From contig JABYQS010000349.1 of the NCBI GenBank assembly GCA_022592435.1, forward strand, positions 1-28,134: a stretch of DNA of 28,134 nt. The letters are read 5' to 3'. Made by a program: the position numbers and the translations under genes. Shown here piece after piece: positions 1-10,500 of the stretch. The DNA is from Cerioporus squamosus. Taxonomy: Eukaryota; Basidiomycota; Agaricomycetes; Polyporales; Polyporaceae. The notes beneath the pieces were generated by a model that saw only the letters and a program-made list of their open reading frames with translations, was not told where the DNA came from and made no database searches. Position 1 is the stretch's first letter; every line of letters starts with the position of its first letter.

Positions 1-308
1 CCTTTCCATGCACACGCCATCTCTTCAACGCTCTGGCGCCCGCGCGCCTCTCCTCTCAAGAGTCTCTCCTTACGCCTCTCGTCCCTTGCGCTTGTCGTCC
101 GCTCTGCGTCTTCCGCCACACACCGTCTGTCGCCCGCCTTCCATTCGCGCTCTCTCCTTCCCTGCTCCTTCCCTGCTCCCTTCCGCTACGCTGCACCAGT
201 CGCCGCGTCCACGAGATTCCTGTCGAGTACCGCGGCATGTATTAGCACACGAATACACTCTTTCCCAAATCCATACCCCGTGCCTCGTCCGCCGTGGATC
301 CGTGCTTC
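1..308 (+). promoter_or_regulatory. P1 upstream region, copy 1 (right half of the divergent promoter zone)
   Basis: CT-rich DNA (best tract about 148-188) leads to the P1 start at 309. An upstream ATG at 236 is closed at once by TAG. The left half of this zone appears at 27811-28134 if the window is circular. A longer open frame from the ATG at 8 exists, but it differs between the copies because of the single-base indel near 41, and it looks like a by-product of composition. Confidence 0.4.
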
Positions 309-1455
309 ATGGCCGGGCTCGCGTCCTCGCTCTTCGCTGCTTCCGCCGCAGCTCAGCGCTCTTCGAGCGTCCGTGGTACGTCTTGTAAGCTCATCTTCAA
401 TGTGCAAGAGCCGCACGCGGCAGGAAGAGTCTCTCGAGCACGGCGCATGTCCCAGTTGCTCAACCCGAGCTCTGAGACCCTCGAGGTGCGTATCCTACGC
501 ACGCAGAGAATGCTGATGCGCATCTCTGCTAGCCCAGACCGTTCCCGCCCGCCGCCGTTTGCGTCTGTGCCGAGCACGTCGCGCCCTCGACTCACACACT
601 CAGTCCCACCCGCCGCGCTCGCCTGCAACAAGAACGCTATCTACGGACTACTCTACATGCTTCGGATGGACGCCGCCGAACGTTTTGCATCCGTCAAGGC
701 GCGATGCGGACCCATCTCCGGCCCCGACGGCGCGTTTTCTGCCGTATCTACCACAAATCCGCCCGTCGCGACCGCGCATACACTCGCACATGTGCAAGAC
801 ATGGCTCATTCGCTAGCCCCGTGCCGCGCGAACCCGTCAGTGTCGCCCTCGTGCGAAACGGCTCAGGGTACGTCTCGCTACCCTCGATTTTATGCTAACC
901 CGCGCGCGATTTCGCAGGTTTCTCGCCAGGAACCGCCGCATCCGCGCACAAACGTCTCCCACAAGCTCCCCCGTACCTCCGTGCGACAGGACGATCATGT
1001 CTCGCGCGGATCCGGGGAGGTCCAGAGCCGCAACCGAGTCGCCGTTACACGGCGCACCCGAGCACGACCTCGACTTCTCAGCTGCCCCCTGCTCCCCCAG
1101 CCAACCCAACTACCTACAACATGAACAGCCAGCTCTAGAGAATACGGCGGGACGTCGGGCACGGCCTGAGAAGGCCGGCACAACTGCCCCGACGCTCTCG
1201 TCCCCTCGCCTAACCCCACCCACTCGACCCGCCCTGTCCCGCGCAGTTCCCGCACTATCGCCCTCAAACCAAGTAGGACAGGGTGCACGAAATGGTTTTC
1301 AACGAACCGACACCTTCCCGCATCGCTCCGAGCGGTTTGAAAGATTCGCTCGAAAGTGCGATTTCATTGCACTTTCGCCGCGCGCACGCTCTCGCCGGCT
1401 CTCCCGCTCGCACGCCGCATCCGGACGTCCGCGGAACACCTCAAACGCGACGTAG
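309..1455 (+). CDS. P1: four-exon gene model, unknown product (copy 1)
   Basis: Exons 309-375, 424-485, 533-867 and 918-1455 join with phases 1, 0 and 2 to give an uninterrupted 333-residue protein ending in TAG. Introns are 48, 47 and 50 bp. They have good donors (gtacgt, gtgcgt, gtacgt); the second and third have clear branch-like sites (ctgat, ctaac), the first a weak one. The product starts MAGLASSLFAASAAAQR, an Ala/Ser/Arg-rich end that could be a mitochondrial presequence. The rest is rich in Arg, Ser and Pro with no domain I recognise. The ATG at 309 was chosen because the only earlier ATG in the CT-rich leader is closed after two codons. The last ~95 bases overlap the first unit of a repeat array that reads better on the other strand, so the true 3' end may differ. 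That splicing restores one frame through three introns is the evidence; the product is unknown. Confidence 0.4.
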
Positions 1456-2039
1456 TAGTCCTCCAGACTGTGTACGACCCGGTTGAGCACCGCACGGACG
1501 AATTCCCGAGTCTCGTCGTCGCCGCGGCCAGCGGCCAAGCCCGCACGCTCAGACGGCCACCCACTTTCGCCGGCTCTCCCGCTCGCGCACTGCATCCGGA
1601 CGGCCGCGAAACGCCTTGAACGCGTTGCAGTAGTCCTCGAGACTGTGTACGACCACGTTGAGCACTGCACGGACGAGTTCTCAAGTCTCGTCGTCGCCGC
1701 GGCCAGCGGCCCAGCCCGAACGCTCGAACGGTCATATTTCCTGCGCTCCGCCGCCGATCGCCGTCAAACCAGGCGCATCGGCCGACGCTGAACAGCCCGC
1801 ATCGAACGGCACCCCATTCGCGTCGGTCCGGCTGCCTTCAGATATCGCACTTTCGAGCGATTTCATTGCACTTTCGCCGCCCGCCCGCTCTCGCCGACCC
1901 TCTCGCTAGCGCATAACGTCCGGACGGCCGCGAAACATCTCAAACGCGTTGCAGTAGTCCTTGAGACTATGTACGACCGTGTTTGGAACCACCAGGACGA
2001 CTTTGAAAATCTCGTCGTCGGGGCCAGCAGGCCGCCTGG
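1361..2039 (-). repeat. Three diverged ~170-bp repeats (R1-R3), possibly old coding repeats on the minus strand (copy 1)
   Basis: R1 is about 1361-1556, R2 about 1561-1731 and R3 about 1861-2039. They share the segment around 'gtagtcctcgagactgtgta' and, downstream in R1 and R2, a closely matching 'ctcgtcgtcgccgcggccag'. On the minus strand all three translate to HSLxDYxxAFxxFRGRPD. Many differences between units fall at minus-strand third codon positions and are silent there (CTG/CTC, TTT/TTC, GGA/GGC, GAT/GAC, CAC/CAT). That hints at past selection on a minus-strand repeat protein. The frame is not open through the whole array: R2 has a TGA just before its conserved block. No family was recognised. 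R1 is preceded by a perfect 9-bp inverted repeat (cgaaagtgc at 1351-1359, gcactttcg at 1369-1377). Confidence 0.7.
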
Positions 2040-3609
2040 TCGGTCAGTGTCCCGACCATATCTCCCCCATCTCTGCGCGGATTCTCATAGAACCGACTCT
2101 CCCAGGCAGCGCGAGCACAGACTCATTGACCTCGACCTGTTTCGCGCGTGTCTGAGGTGGTCGCGGAAGTCGCCTTCACCGCGATCTCATGGCACCCCCG
2201 GCTTGCCGCCGCTCTCTCGGCCGGCACACGTTCCCTTCCGTCTCGGGGCCACCTCACACGACCTCCCGGCGTTTTGGAGGACCCGTACGACACCTTCCCA
2301 ACACCACCAGTCGACTTTTCAAAACCGACTTCGAATTCGTCGGTCGGCGGCCTCGCACACCAAACCTCAACCTCACGCACGCGGCACTTCTGGCCCGGTA
2401 CGACGCCTCAACCCATGTGTGTTGTGCCGGGCCAGCGTCCTCTTTGTGTCTGCGGGCGGTGTAGCGATGAGAATGCAGAACAATCGAAGGCTCATATGGC
2501 AGGCAAGAGGCAGTAGGACGACCCGCCATATCCCGACAACCCGACATCGCCGCAACGCGCCATTTGCCACTCGAGTTAAGACGAGCTAAACTCGCATAAG
2601 AGTGCGGAGTCTCCGCGTCCGAGGCGTTCTCCATGCGGCGGGGCATGGTCCAACTCTGGGTACGTCAATCTCACCCGGCCGTCTGCGTGTTGCTCTGACG
2701 CCCTCTTCACAGCCGGACGCGACGCGAAAGCTTCCTCACGAAGCTTAAGATTGCTCTCATTGCGCTCGACGTCACGACACGCGACGAGCACGTCGCTGTC
2801 CACGATGCGGAAGTCCTCAAGACCGTTCCGACCCGCCTCCTGCGCGGTCCTTGCTCTGGCGACTCAACTGCCCTCCTTGCCTATGTCGAGACAGCCGGAG
2901 AGTTAGCCCGAAGGCTCGCCGCACGGACAGCGCACCACACACGCGCACGGAGTTCGAGGATGCGGCGAGACATCGTCGACGGCAAGAACTGGCGGCGGGT
3001 GCCGCCGAATGGCCCGACTCAAAAGCTCCGTGACTACTCGGACAGGCCGTAGAAGACGTCATACTCGTGCGCATCGCCCGCCGCAGTCTGCTGCACTGCT
3101 GGGCCCGAGACCTCCATCTCGGCAGCCAGCCAGTACCCCGCCGCCCGACTCTGCTGGAGTTTGGCGCCACACTCAATACTACAACATCGGGATCACAAAC
3201 ACGTCGTCTGACGGATGACTGGCGAAGCCCGGACCGACACTGGACACAGATACCCGGAGCGCACCGCAGACGCAGGTGTGCTCCGGGCTTCTGCGACGCA
3301 GCGCAAGTCGTCTTGCATGCGCAGGGAGACGAGGAGCGCGGAGGCCTCGCAAAGTGCACCTGCGCCGGGCAGAGCACAGATGCGGCTGCGCCGCGTCCTG
3401 CACACGACGTACTCACAGCGCTGTACCTAGTAAGTGCTTCGAGTCAGTATCATGAAATAGATCCCGTGTCGCCACGATGCTTGCGCGTGCCGGAACGAGA
3501 ACAGGCGGTCAGCGGTCGAGCGATGCGGCCGGTTCTTGGTGAGCAGAGCGGGCGGATCTGTCGGTCGTTTGTAAGTTCGGCGGCCTGAGAGGCGTCGGGT
3601 GGTACTTAC
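2040..3609 (+). other. Unassigned stretch with one good intron and several open frames (copy 1)
   Basis: The best signal is a plus-strand intron at 2660-2712 (53 bp, donor gtacgt, branch ctgac, acceptor cacag). The sequence after it stays open for ~105 codons in one frame (about 2713-3049), but the exon before it does not join in that frame without a shift. A second open frame covers 3067-3588 (173 codons, ending SFVSSAA). An open frame at 2148-2516 contains a cysteine cluster (CVCGRC) followed by a downstream histidine, which could be a metal-binding knuckle. I cannot connect these into one gene. The stretch may hold a decayed gene, or one with exons I cannot place. No RNA gene was seen. Confidence 0.35.
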
Positions 3610-4982
3610 GAAGCGTTCGCGGCGTGGCGCTGTACGCCCAGACTTGGACGTAGGAGGGAGACCGTCGGCCTTCTAATGGAGAGTTGCCGAGTACCCTGTA
3701 CTAGTCAGTAAGCAGCTCACTCTGCCGTACGTTTCTTGGAAATATCTTACATTCGGGTTCGCCAGTCGTCGCATAGTCGCCTGCGATATGCGAGTGGACT
3801 TCATGCCAGTCCTGAGTCTGTAGTGCACGAGGAGGAACACGAAGATCACCTTCACGTCGCGGCTGAGAATCGCTCGTCGGGCATGCTAGCCTAGGGCGAT
3901 ATTCTGACTTCGTACTCGACATGCTTCTCGAGCGAGCCTGTTCCGGAGCACGGCCGCAGCGACAGGAATACGATCGGTTAGCGTGCTAGAAGTCCACCAC
4001 GGCGAGAGTCGAGTGCAACATGCCGGATCAACCAGAGCTCGAGTTCGGCATCCACCTGATGCTAGTGCATGGCCGGTGCGGCGGATCCCTCGGAATGCTG
4101 TAGAAGACCGTGATTATTCATCGTTCTAGTTTGTCATGGACTTCAGTCGAGCTTACCTGCCGGCATTTTTGTTGCAAGTGCGTTGCGTCAAGTCTCTTCT
4201 CGTCCAGCTTGCAAGCTTGACCTGCGTATAAAACCCGTGTAGTTAGCAATCTGAGAGCGCGGCCTGTAGTCGAAGAAAGCGACACTCACCGGCATGCACG
4301 ATGAACTTCTCGCCAGAAGGGTCGGATGTTGGCCATCTCTCGGACGGCTCGAGGTCGCAAGGCTTGCGGGACCTGAGAACATACTGAAGCAAGCCCGTAT
4401 GTGCCGAGGTACGGCGGGGACGTACTACCAGCAATACATAAACAAGCTCGTGGAGTCGTACTCAGCTTGCTGCAAGAGCATGACAACGTGCCACCGACTC
4501 CTAGAACAGTTCGAAGCCATGGACCGTGCTGTATCAGGTCTGGAAAGATGTGTCAGTAGGTGCACCTCCGTTTGTGGATAGCATTAGCTCACCTTGTAAT
4601 CTGCAGACTGCAGGACAGCCTGTACCCTGTCTGACAAGGTCCGGAGGCCTGGCATGCAGACGAAGCAATAACTAAGTGGAAAGAGAAGGTAGTCAGCGAA
4701 GGCAGCATGCCAAGGTAGAGGAACATAGCCCATTGCTCGAGTGGCACATTGTCGTGCTCGTCTATGGAGATGATCAGGGTTAGTGCAACAAGCTCGACGG
4801 GCGATGAAACAGAGTTGCAGGCTTACCTTGGATCTTCAACCTCATAGGGAGCGGAACGCGGAAGAACTACAACGAAACGTCAGAGACAAAGCATGTGTGA
4901 AGGGCGGGAACGAACGGACCGGCAGCCTGCAAGTCCGGTAGTATGCGGGAAGGTGGCGTACGGAGTAACGGAGCAGTACCAT
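3610..4982 (-). CDS. M1: minus-strand multi-exon gene model, unknown product (copy 1)
   Basis: Minus-strand splice sites recur through this stretch. From the ATG at 4982, exon 1 (4982-4920, 21 codons) joins exon 2 (4866-4827) and exon 3 (from 4761) with consistent phases 0 and 1. The joined protein reads FFRVPLPMRLKIQ, then DEHDNVPLEQWAMFLYL. Further acceptor/donor pairs bound segments at 4671-4593, about 4500-4290, 4221-4157, from 4097, and 3695-3610. The 4290/4221 junction also keeps frame, giving GEKFIVHAG joined to QACKLDEKRLDATHLQQKC. Introns are 53-68 bp, several with CTGAC or CTAAC branch sites (for example 3750-3696). I could not carry one frame from start to end: some internal exons are uncertain or broken. 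A TATA-like box lies ~146 bases upstream. No known family was recognised. Confidence 0.4.
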
Positions 4983-5402
4983 ATCGAGGAGCGGAAGACG
5001 GGCACTGAGGGCAGGCGCAGTAAGGTAGGAGCCGGAGCGTCTATGTAGCAAGTATGATATGGCAGAGTATAAGCGTACGAAGGGAGGGTCCTGAGTCGAA
5101 GCAGAGAGAAAGTGAGGGCAAGAGTAGATATATACGAGTACGGTACTCCGAGCATGGACAAATGTAGCATATCGGACGAAAGAGAAGCAATATAGAGAGA
5201 AGAAGTAACGGCATTAGTAAGGAACAAGGTGGGGAAGGGTGGGAGGTCACGAGTAGGGGCAAGGGTAGAAGGATAGGGGGAGGTAGGGGAAGGGACATGG
5301 GTACGGGTGCCCGGGAGGTCGTCGAGATGGCGGGGTACTTATATGTTCTTCTGCCTGGAGTCACGAGCAGCAGAACCTTAATTTGTTGAGCGGACAGAGC
5401 TC
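4983..5402 (-). promoter_or_regulatory. Upstream region of M1: pyrimidine-rich on the minus strand, TATA-like box (copy 1)
   Basis: The plus strand is strongly purine-rich here, so the minus strand upstream of M1 is CT-rich, as expected for a fungal promoter. A TATA-like run (atatata, 5128-5134) lies ~146 bases upstream of the chosen ATG. Long minus-strand open frames across this stretch have Leu/Ser/Pro-rich products typical of translated CT tracts, so I do not call them genes. Confidence 0.4.
5276..5301 (+). other. Canonical G-quadruplex motif upstream of M1 (copy 1)
   Basis: Four G-runs (5, 4, 3 and 3 G) are separated by loops of 5, 2 and 4 bases. This fits the G3+N1-7 rule on the plus strand, the non-template-like side for M1. 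More G-runs flank it at 5231-5243 and 5256-5265. Whether it folds in the cell is unknown. Confidence 0.6.
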
Positions 5403-7542
5403 CCACGATGGAGGGCCTGCGAAGTCGTTGTCCAACCAGAGAGCGACACGGTGATGAGGGGCGAAGGGCGGGCGAAGCTTCAGGGTGTTCAGATGGAGCA
5501 AAGACCTAGTGCGAGTCCAGACGGACGAAGCTGTCTCGGCTGGAAAAAGCTGCCGTTATAGTGTAAGATAGACGCTAAGAACTTGATGGTCGTATTCCGG
5601 CTCCTAGTTTTGTCGGACAGTCGGCGGACAAAGGGAGGAGGACGGGGTCCTCGAAAGCGAGCATTTTACGGGGTTTCATCCATATCCGGGGAATCCAAAG
5701 GCCTTGTGGTATCTCAAGCGAAGCAAACTGTGCTTATTGTAGAGACCAATGTCACAAGATGAGTAATCGGGCGATGATAGCCCAGTCGATGCGCAGATGT
5801 CCCGGGCTTGCACCATTTGAGCTTCGCGTTGCCTGCCACGGCTCTGAGTGCAGTATCAGCTTCTACATCTGTCTAGTGGTAGATTAAATACTACTCAACA
5901 GCTTCAAACTGGTGTGCAGACCTGATTGGACCTGTGTAAGTAGAACGAGCCGAATGGAATGCGCGCTATTGCAGGAGGTTGCGATTCCGAGAGCGCTTAG
6001 CTTGCCTTTTTCGCTCGAGACCTCTTCTGGCAACACCTTCGAGTCTCCGACTCCCGGCCTCCCTCCCCTGTTTGTCTGTCATCTGGCTTGCTTCCTCACG
6101 CTGATATTTGGTGTCTTCAGAGACATCTGAGTCCTCTCCATGAAATGCATGCCTACTAGGCACAAAGGGAGCATCACAGAACATTATACTATGTACAGCT
6201 TTCAGACTTGGACTTCCAGGCTCTTGAAGTTCTCGTTGTCCACTTGACCTTCCAACTAACTTCTATTGTGAATCCTGAGCATGCAAATGGAACACAGACC
6301 GCGGAACTATTTTGTTCTTGCTTGACTCTGCTCACCGAGCGGCCACTTCATGTCTCACGCTGGTCCAAATTCTGCGGCATGGGAGAAAACCGGCAAGAAT
6401 TCCTTCCTTCTCGCACGTGTGTTCATGCTGACATCTAGGCCCGAGCGATCCATGTTCTCATTTCAACATTCCGGCATTGTACACAGCCTATCAATTTTCA
6501 GGGACCGAGACCGCGAAGCTGCCCTGGCGGCCGTATTGGCAGCTTCGCCCGCTGATCTGTTGCGGCCGTGCTTCACATCTAGGCTGCTGCCGGTGGCCTC
6601 AGATCTGAGTGAGCTGCCTGGATGCTCTGCCTGCAAAGCTATGTCCTGGCTCCTGTGACCTCAGACCTGCAGAAAAGAGCATGAGGGCTGCCATTACTCA
6701 AGTAAGTGTGCAAGCAGCAACTTTCGGACTCAGCGGGACAAAGTGTTTAGAATTGTCATGGGCTGGACTGTTCGAAGCAGCACGGACCGATCAGGAGCTT
6801 CTCGAAGTCAGGGTAAATTGTCCAAGCTCGGCGAGACGGCCGTGTTTGTGACAACATGACGGCACTCCGTCCCTTCGCTGACACTGTCTAATTGGGTCCT
6901 GCGGGACTGTTCTTTGTATTCTACAAGCTCATAGACTAGCTGACATAGACAGTGTTCAATCATGCTCACAAAGATAAGGGATTGAATCCTGTCAGGATGA
7001 GCATCTGCCTCGGATGGCAGGTAGTAGAGAGTCGCATGCTAACCAAGAATGCAGAGAACTTCTGCAGCGCTCCGTCATGTTGCGCATGCTCAGAAGCCCG
7101 CCCGCCTATCGCAAAACCTCTCTGCCGGAAATGGCGGGACATTCCGCCACCGAATATTCATAGTATGCTGTCTTAGCTCCGGTTCATACTCTGGTTATCC
7201 CATCGAAGTCCAGTTTGCATTATTGACTCCTCATGCTAGTAGCCAGAGTTGTTTACCTCCCGTCGCCGACTTTGTCCCATCAAAGTACACACGATGCGAC
7301 GAGGGACTCCCACGGACTTTCTTCCTACCTGACCACCATGTCCCGTCTACCTCAATCCCCTCGACCTCATCACCCGCTAGTTCCAGCCGTCCTATGCTTC
7401 AGTGGCAGCTTCGCCGCTTGGTAGGTCCTACAAGGGGCAAAGGCGGTCGTAGACTAGACAGAGTTGTTGTAAGTATCCAGTCGCGTCTATCCCTGCAGTG
7501 TATTGTTCACTTACACGGGCGACTTTGGCCCCGGACGTGCAG
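5403..7542. other. Mostly unassigned stretch between M1 and P2 (copy 1)
   Basis: No gene model is convincing here. Copy 1 carries five single-base deletions between about 5.69 and 6.29 kb relative to copy 2, so its frames are unreliable there. A possible plus-strand intron starts at gtaagt near 5937 and ends at attgcag near 5974. Around 6,500-6,660 several short near-repeats occur (gcagcttcgc, ctgctgccggtggcctcag, cctgtgacctcagacctgcag). A candidate first exon of P2 begins at 7338 in a good context (accaccATGtcc), with a possible donor (gtaggt) at 7421, but its junction to the P2 exons is unclear. No RNA gene was seen. Confidence 0.3.
5966..6184 (-). pseudogene. Copy-1 version of the small minus-strand candidate, frame-shifted
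   Basis: It has the same start (MFCDAPF at 6184) as the copy-2 candidate, but one A is missing near 5989 (ccgag against ccgaag in copy 2), which shifts the frame and ends the product at 72 residues. The missing base is in a short homopolymer among several such differences, so it is more likely a sequencing error than a mutation. Confidence 0.25.
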
Positions 7543-10500
7543 ATCGAGTACAGGATGCACGACAACGCAGTCTCCGCGTCCGGATCGGTGATACCGACGG
7601 GTCGACACATATCCAGACTGCGAGCGTCCTCCTAGAAGTGAGCAGATTGCGAGGTAAGCATCGCTGCGCGTATTCGCCAGTAGATACACGCTGACTGACC
7701 TTTCTTCCTTGTAGCATGTCCTCGCACAGTCACCTGCCGCCGTCGTCCGACAAGTGCAACGGACACCCACCAATCGCTGTGGTTCTGCCGGTGCCGCCAA
7801 CCGCGGGCTTCCCGAAGCACCAGTGGTCGCAGACTGGTGACGAAGGTATGTACCGTCTTGATCTACGCTTGGGGACGTGTCAGCTCACCACGGGATGTCG
7901 CAGTGGCGAGCATGCTTGCATGTCACCATGGTCAGCAGTCAGCTGCACGCTGGAGAGTCGCGCAAGAACGCGTGAGCGGTCATGACAAACACGATGGCAC
8001 GAGTCCGAGAGTGACGTCCAGACGACTAGATACTGCGGTGAGAGACTTACCTGCGTATTCAGCACATATGCTGATCGTTTACATTGCAGACACATCGCAG
8101 CAGCGATCTGCGAACATGAGCCTGCTCCGTAACCAGCGGGAGAAGCCGGTGTGCGACACGTGCTCCGGTGGTTGCCCGCAGAAGGCGAGGCGCACCGTTT
8201 CATAGACGCAAGGTGAGCTGGCCGCCAGCGTAGCTCGTCGCGCACTCGCTGACCTTCTCTGCTTGTAGCATGGCGAATTGCTTCCTTCCCGGCGAGCCCC
8301 CGCCGTTGTGGTGACTCAAGCAGCACAGGGGTCCACAAAAAGTGCCGCTGGGGGATACCTCAAGGGTATGTGAACGCACCTGGTGCCGTTTCGTTTGTGG
8401 TCACCCACATCTCGTAGCAGACCGTTTCGACGAGTACGTACCTTGTCCGGCCTAGTCCGCGTGCAAAGGCTCGGCGGGAGGTGTTCTCGAGTGTGCGAAT
8501 CCGATGCGTCCACTATGACTCCCCGTGGCCTTCAGGCGAGACTCAAAAGCAAAAGTCTGGTCAAACTCAGAGCAAGGCAGGAGACGAGTGCCCAGCCGTC
8601 GGAAGTAGAGAACCTGCAGAGAACATGCAAAGGTACGTTTCCGTCAAGTGTCCTTCGAATAGCGCGCCGGCAAATGCCTCTTTCGGAGGCATGACGTCAC
8701 GCGTCGCGAGAGCGAACGCGCCTGACTTGCGCCTGACAGTACTGGCCTTTCTCTTCAGACGGATTCTCCATGGGCAGCAGCTTGAGCCCCAGACACAAGC
8801 CCAGCGACAAGAGACAGCAAGTGTGGACAGTGCCCCGCAGCGCTGCCGGCCCCATATCTCGAGAGTCCGAGGGACTCCGACCAGGTATGTGCGCACCTTC
8901 TCTGTCTGCCGCACTCGTAACACGAACTCACCTGTGCGTTATCTTGCAGTGCGTCGATGTCAAGCTCGACGATGGCGGCGCATATAGCGACGATCAGGTA
9001 TGTACTGACCGTTGTTCTGTCTTGCTGCCATATGACTTACCTCTCTGGCAGGTGGATGCTATCGCCACATGAGGACAGCGTGCTCCCTCGACCAAAGCCT
9101 CCGAAGTGGCAGAGGACGTAGGGTGGCAAGTCTGGCAGCGGGAGGATGGTGGTGGAGGCGGGAAGAAGTCGCGACGCGGCCTTCGATCGAGTCGGATCGA
9201 CGAGGGCTATTCACACCTGTCTCGGCAAGCGCCCGGAGCGCAACACGGTCTTCCGCGGTCTTCGCGTTTGCCTTCGTTTCACGCACTCGGTGAGTACCTC
9301 CTCGTAATAACTATTTAGTTATTGCTGCTTACGAGTCTTGATACAGTGTGCTCGACGTAACCTTGCGCAATCCAGTAAGGAGCAGCAGCTTGAGCAAGCT
9401 GCACGGCGCCGCCGCTCTCCCGCCACTCCCTCAGGCTGCGTGTTCCGAACCCCGCCCTACGGCAGTCTAGAGGTATGCGGCATAGTCGCTATTCGACGTG
9501 CAGTACGTACGAGGATAGAGTCAACTGACAGCGCTTCTTTTGCAGGTGCTTCGCCGAGTCACATTTGTAGGGCACGAGTTGGGCACGAGTGCGTACCGGC
9601 ACGCAAACATCTCGAGCGATGGTTATCGGCCGCGTCTGCAGAGTCAGTGAGTAACCGGTCTTCTGGCTAGGCGCATACTGAGTTGAACCGACGCTTGTAT
9701 TCTAGTAGCGATTCTACGAACAATGAGAGTGTGCCGGCATCATGCCGATGGCGACATCTTGTTCTGAAGTACATGAGCACCGACCCCATCCGTCTGCGAA
9801 GCTGCCGCCGCTATCGCCGTTGAGGACGTTGCTGGAGCTTTCCAGCCGCCGCTTTCTCGCCATGGGCAACTCGGGCCTTTTGCACTGAGCTGTCGCCTCC
9901 CGCACATGATCTCCAGGTACGTCGTTGCCCAGGATTCCACGTTATTGTTCACGACTCAGGCGAGCTCGAAGTCCCGGCGGCAATTTGACGACACCGCAAC
10001 GCACGAGCGGCACCTCGCGTCGAAGCCGTTGCAATCCGTCCACAGACAACGCGTATCCCGTAGCGACTTCTAGGTGAGTAGTGTGTGCGTTGTGCCTGTG
10101 CGCTATGAGTCACCTTCTGACGTTATTTCCCACAGGTTAGCAGGTTTGGAGAGCACGGAATTCCTCTCGAGTTCACGGGCAGCGGGCAAGATGTTCGAGG
10201 CAGCGACTTTGGATGCCGCGGTTGGCCTGCCGGAGAGACTTTGCAAACCGATGAGCCAGGGCGCCGTGAGCTCGAAACCAGCACGATCCCGGTGACAGTT
10301 TGAAAACATCGCAACGCACGGGCGGGACCTCACGCCGAAGCCGACGACGCGCATTGCGCAGCGACTTCTCGGTGAGTAGGTGTCTGCGCTTCGCCTCTGC
10401 GCTATCATCCGCTGACAGTGAATGTCCCGGCAGGTACTGAGAGCGGCACCAAACTGCTCTCGACTTGGTATTCAAGGCTTGCGGCAGGCAGGATATCTGA

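Noticed and set aside
4880..5406. Long minus-strand open frames rich in Leu, Ser and Pro that look like membrane proteins
   Set aside because: They translate the CT-rich strand of the M1 upstream region. Low complexity explains the apparent hydrophobicity, and there is no splice or start context support.
8101..8204. A cysteine-containing end (VCDTCSGGCPQKARR) as the C-terminus of a separate gene ending at 8204
   Set aside because: It needs an alternative acceptor at 8100, and a well-formed intron starts nine bases after its stop, which would then sit in a 3' UTR. Possible, but not better supported than continued splicing.
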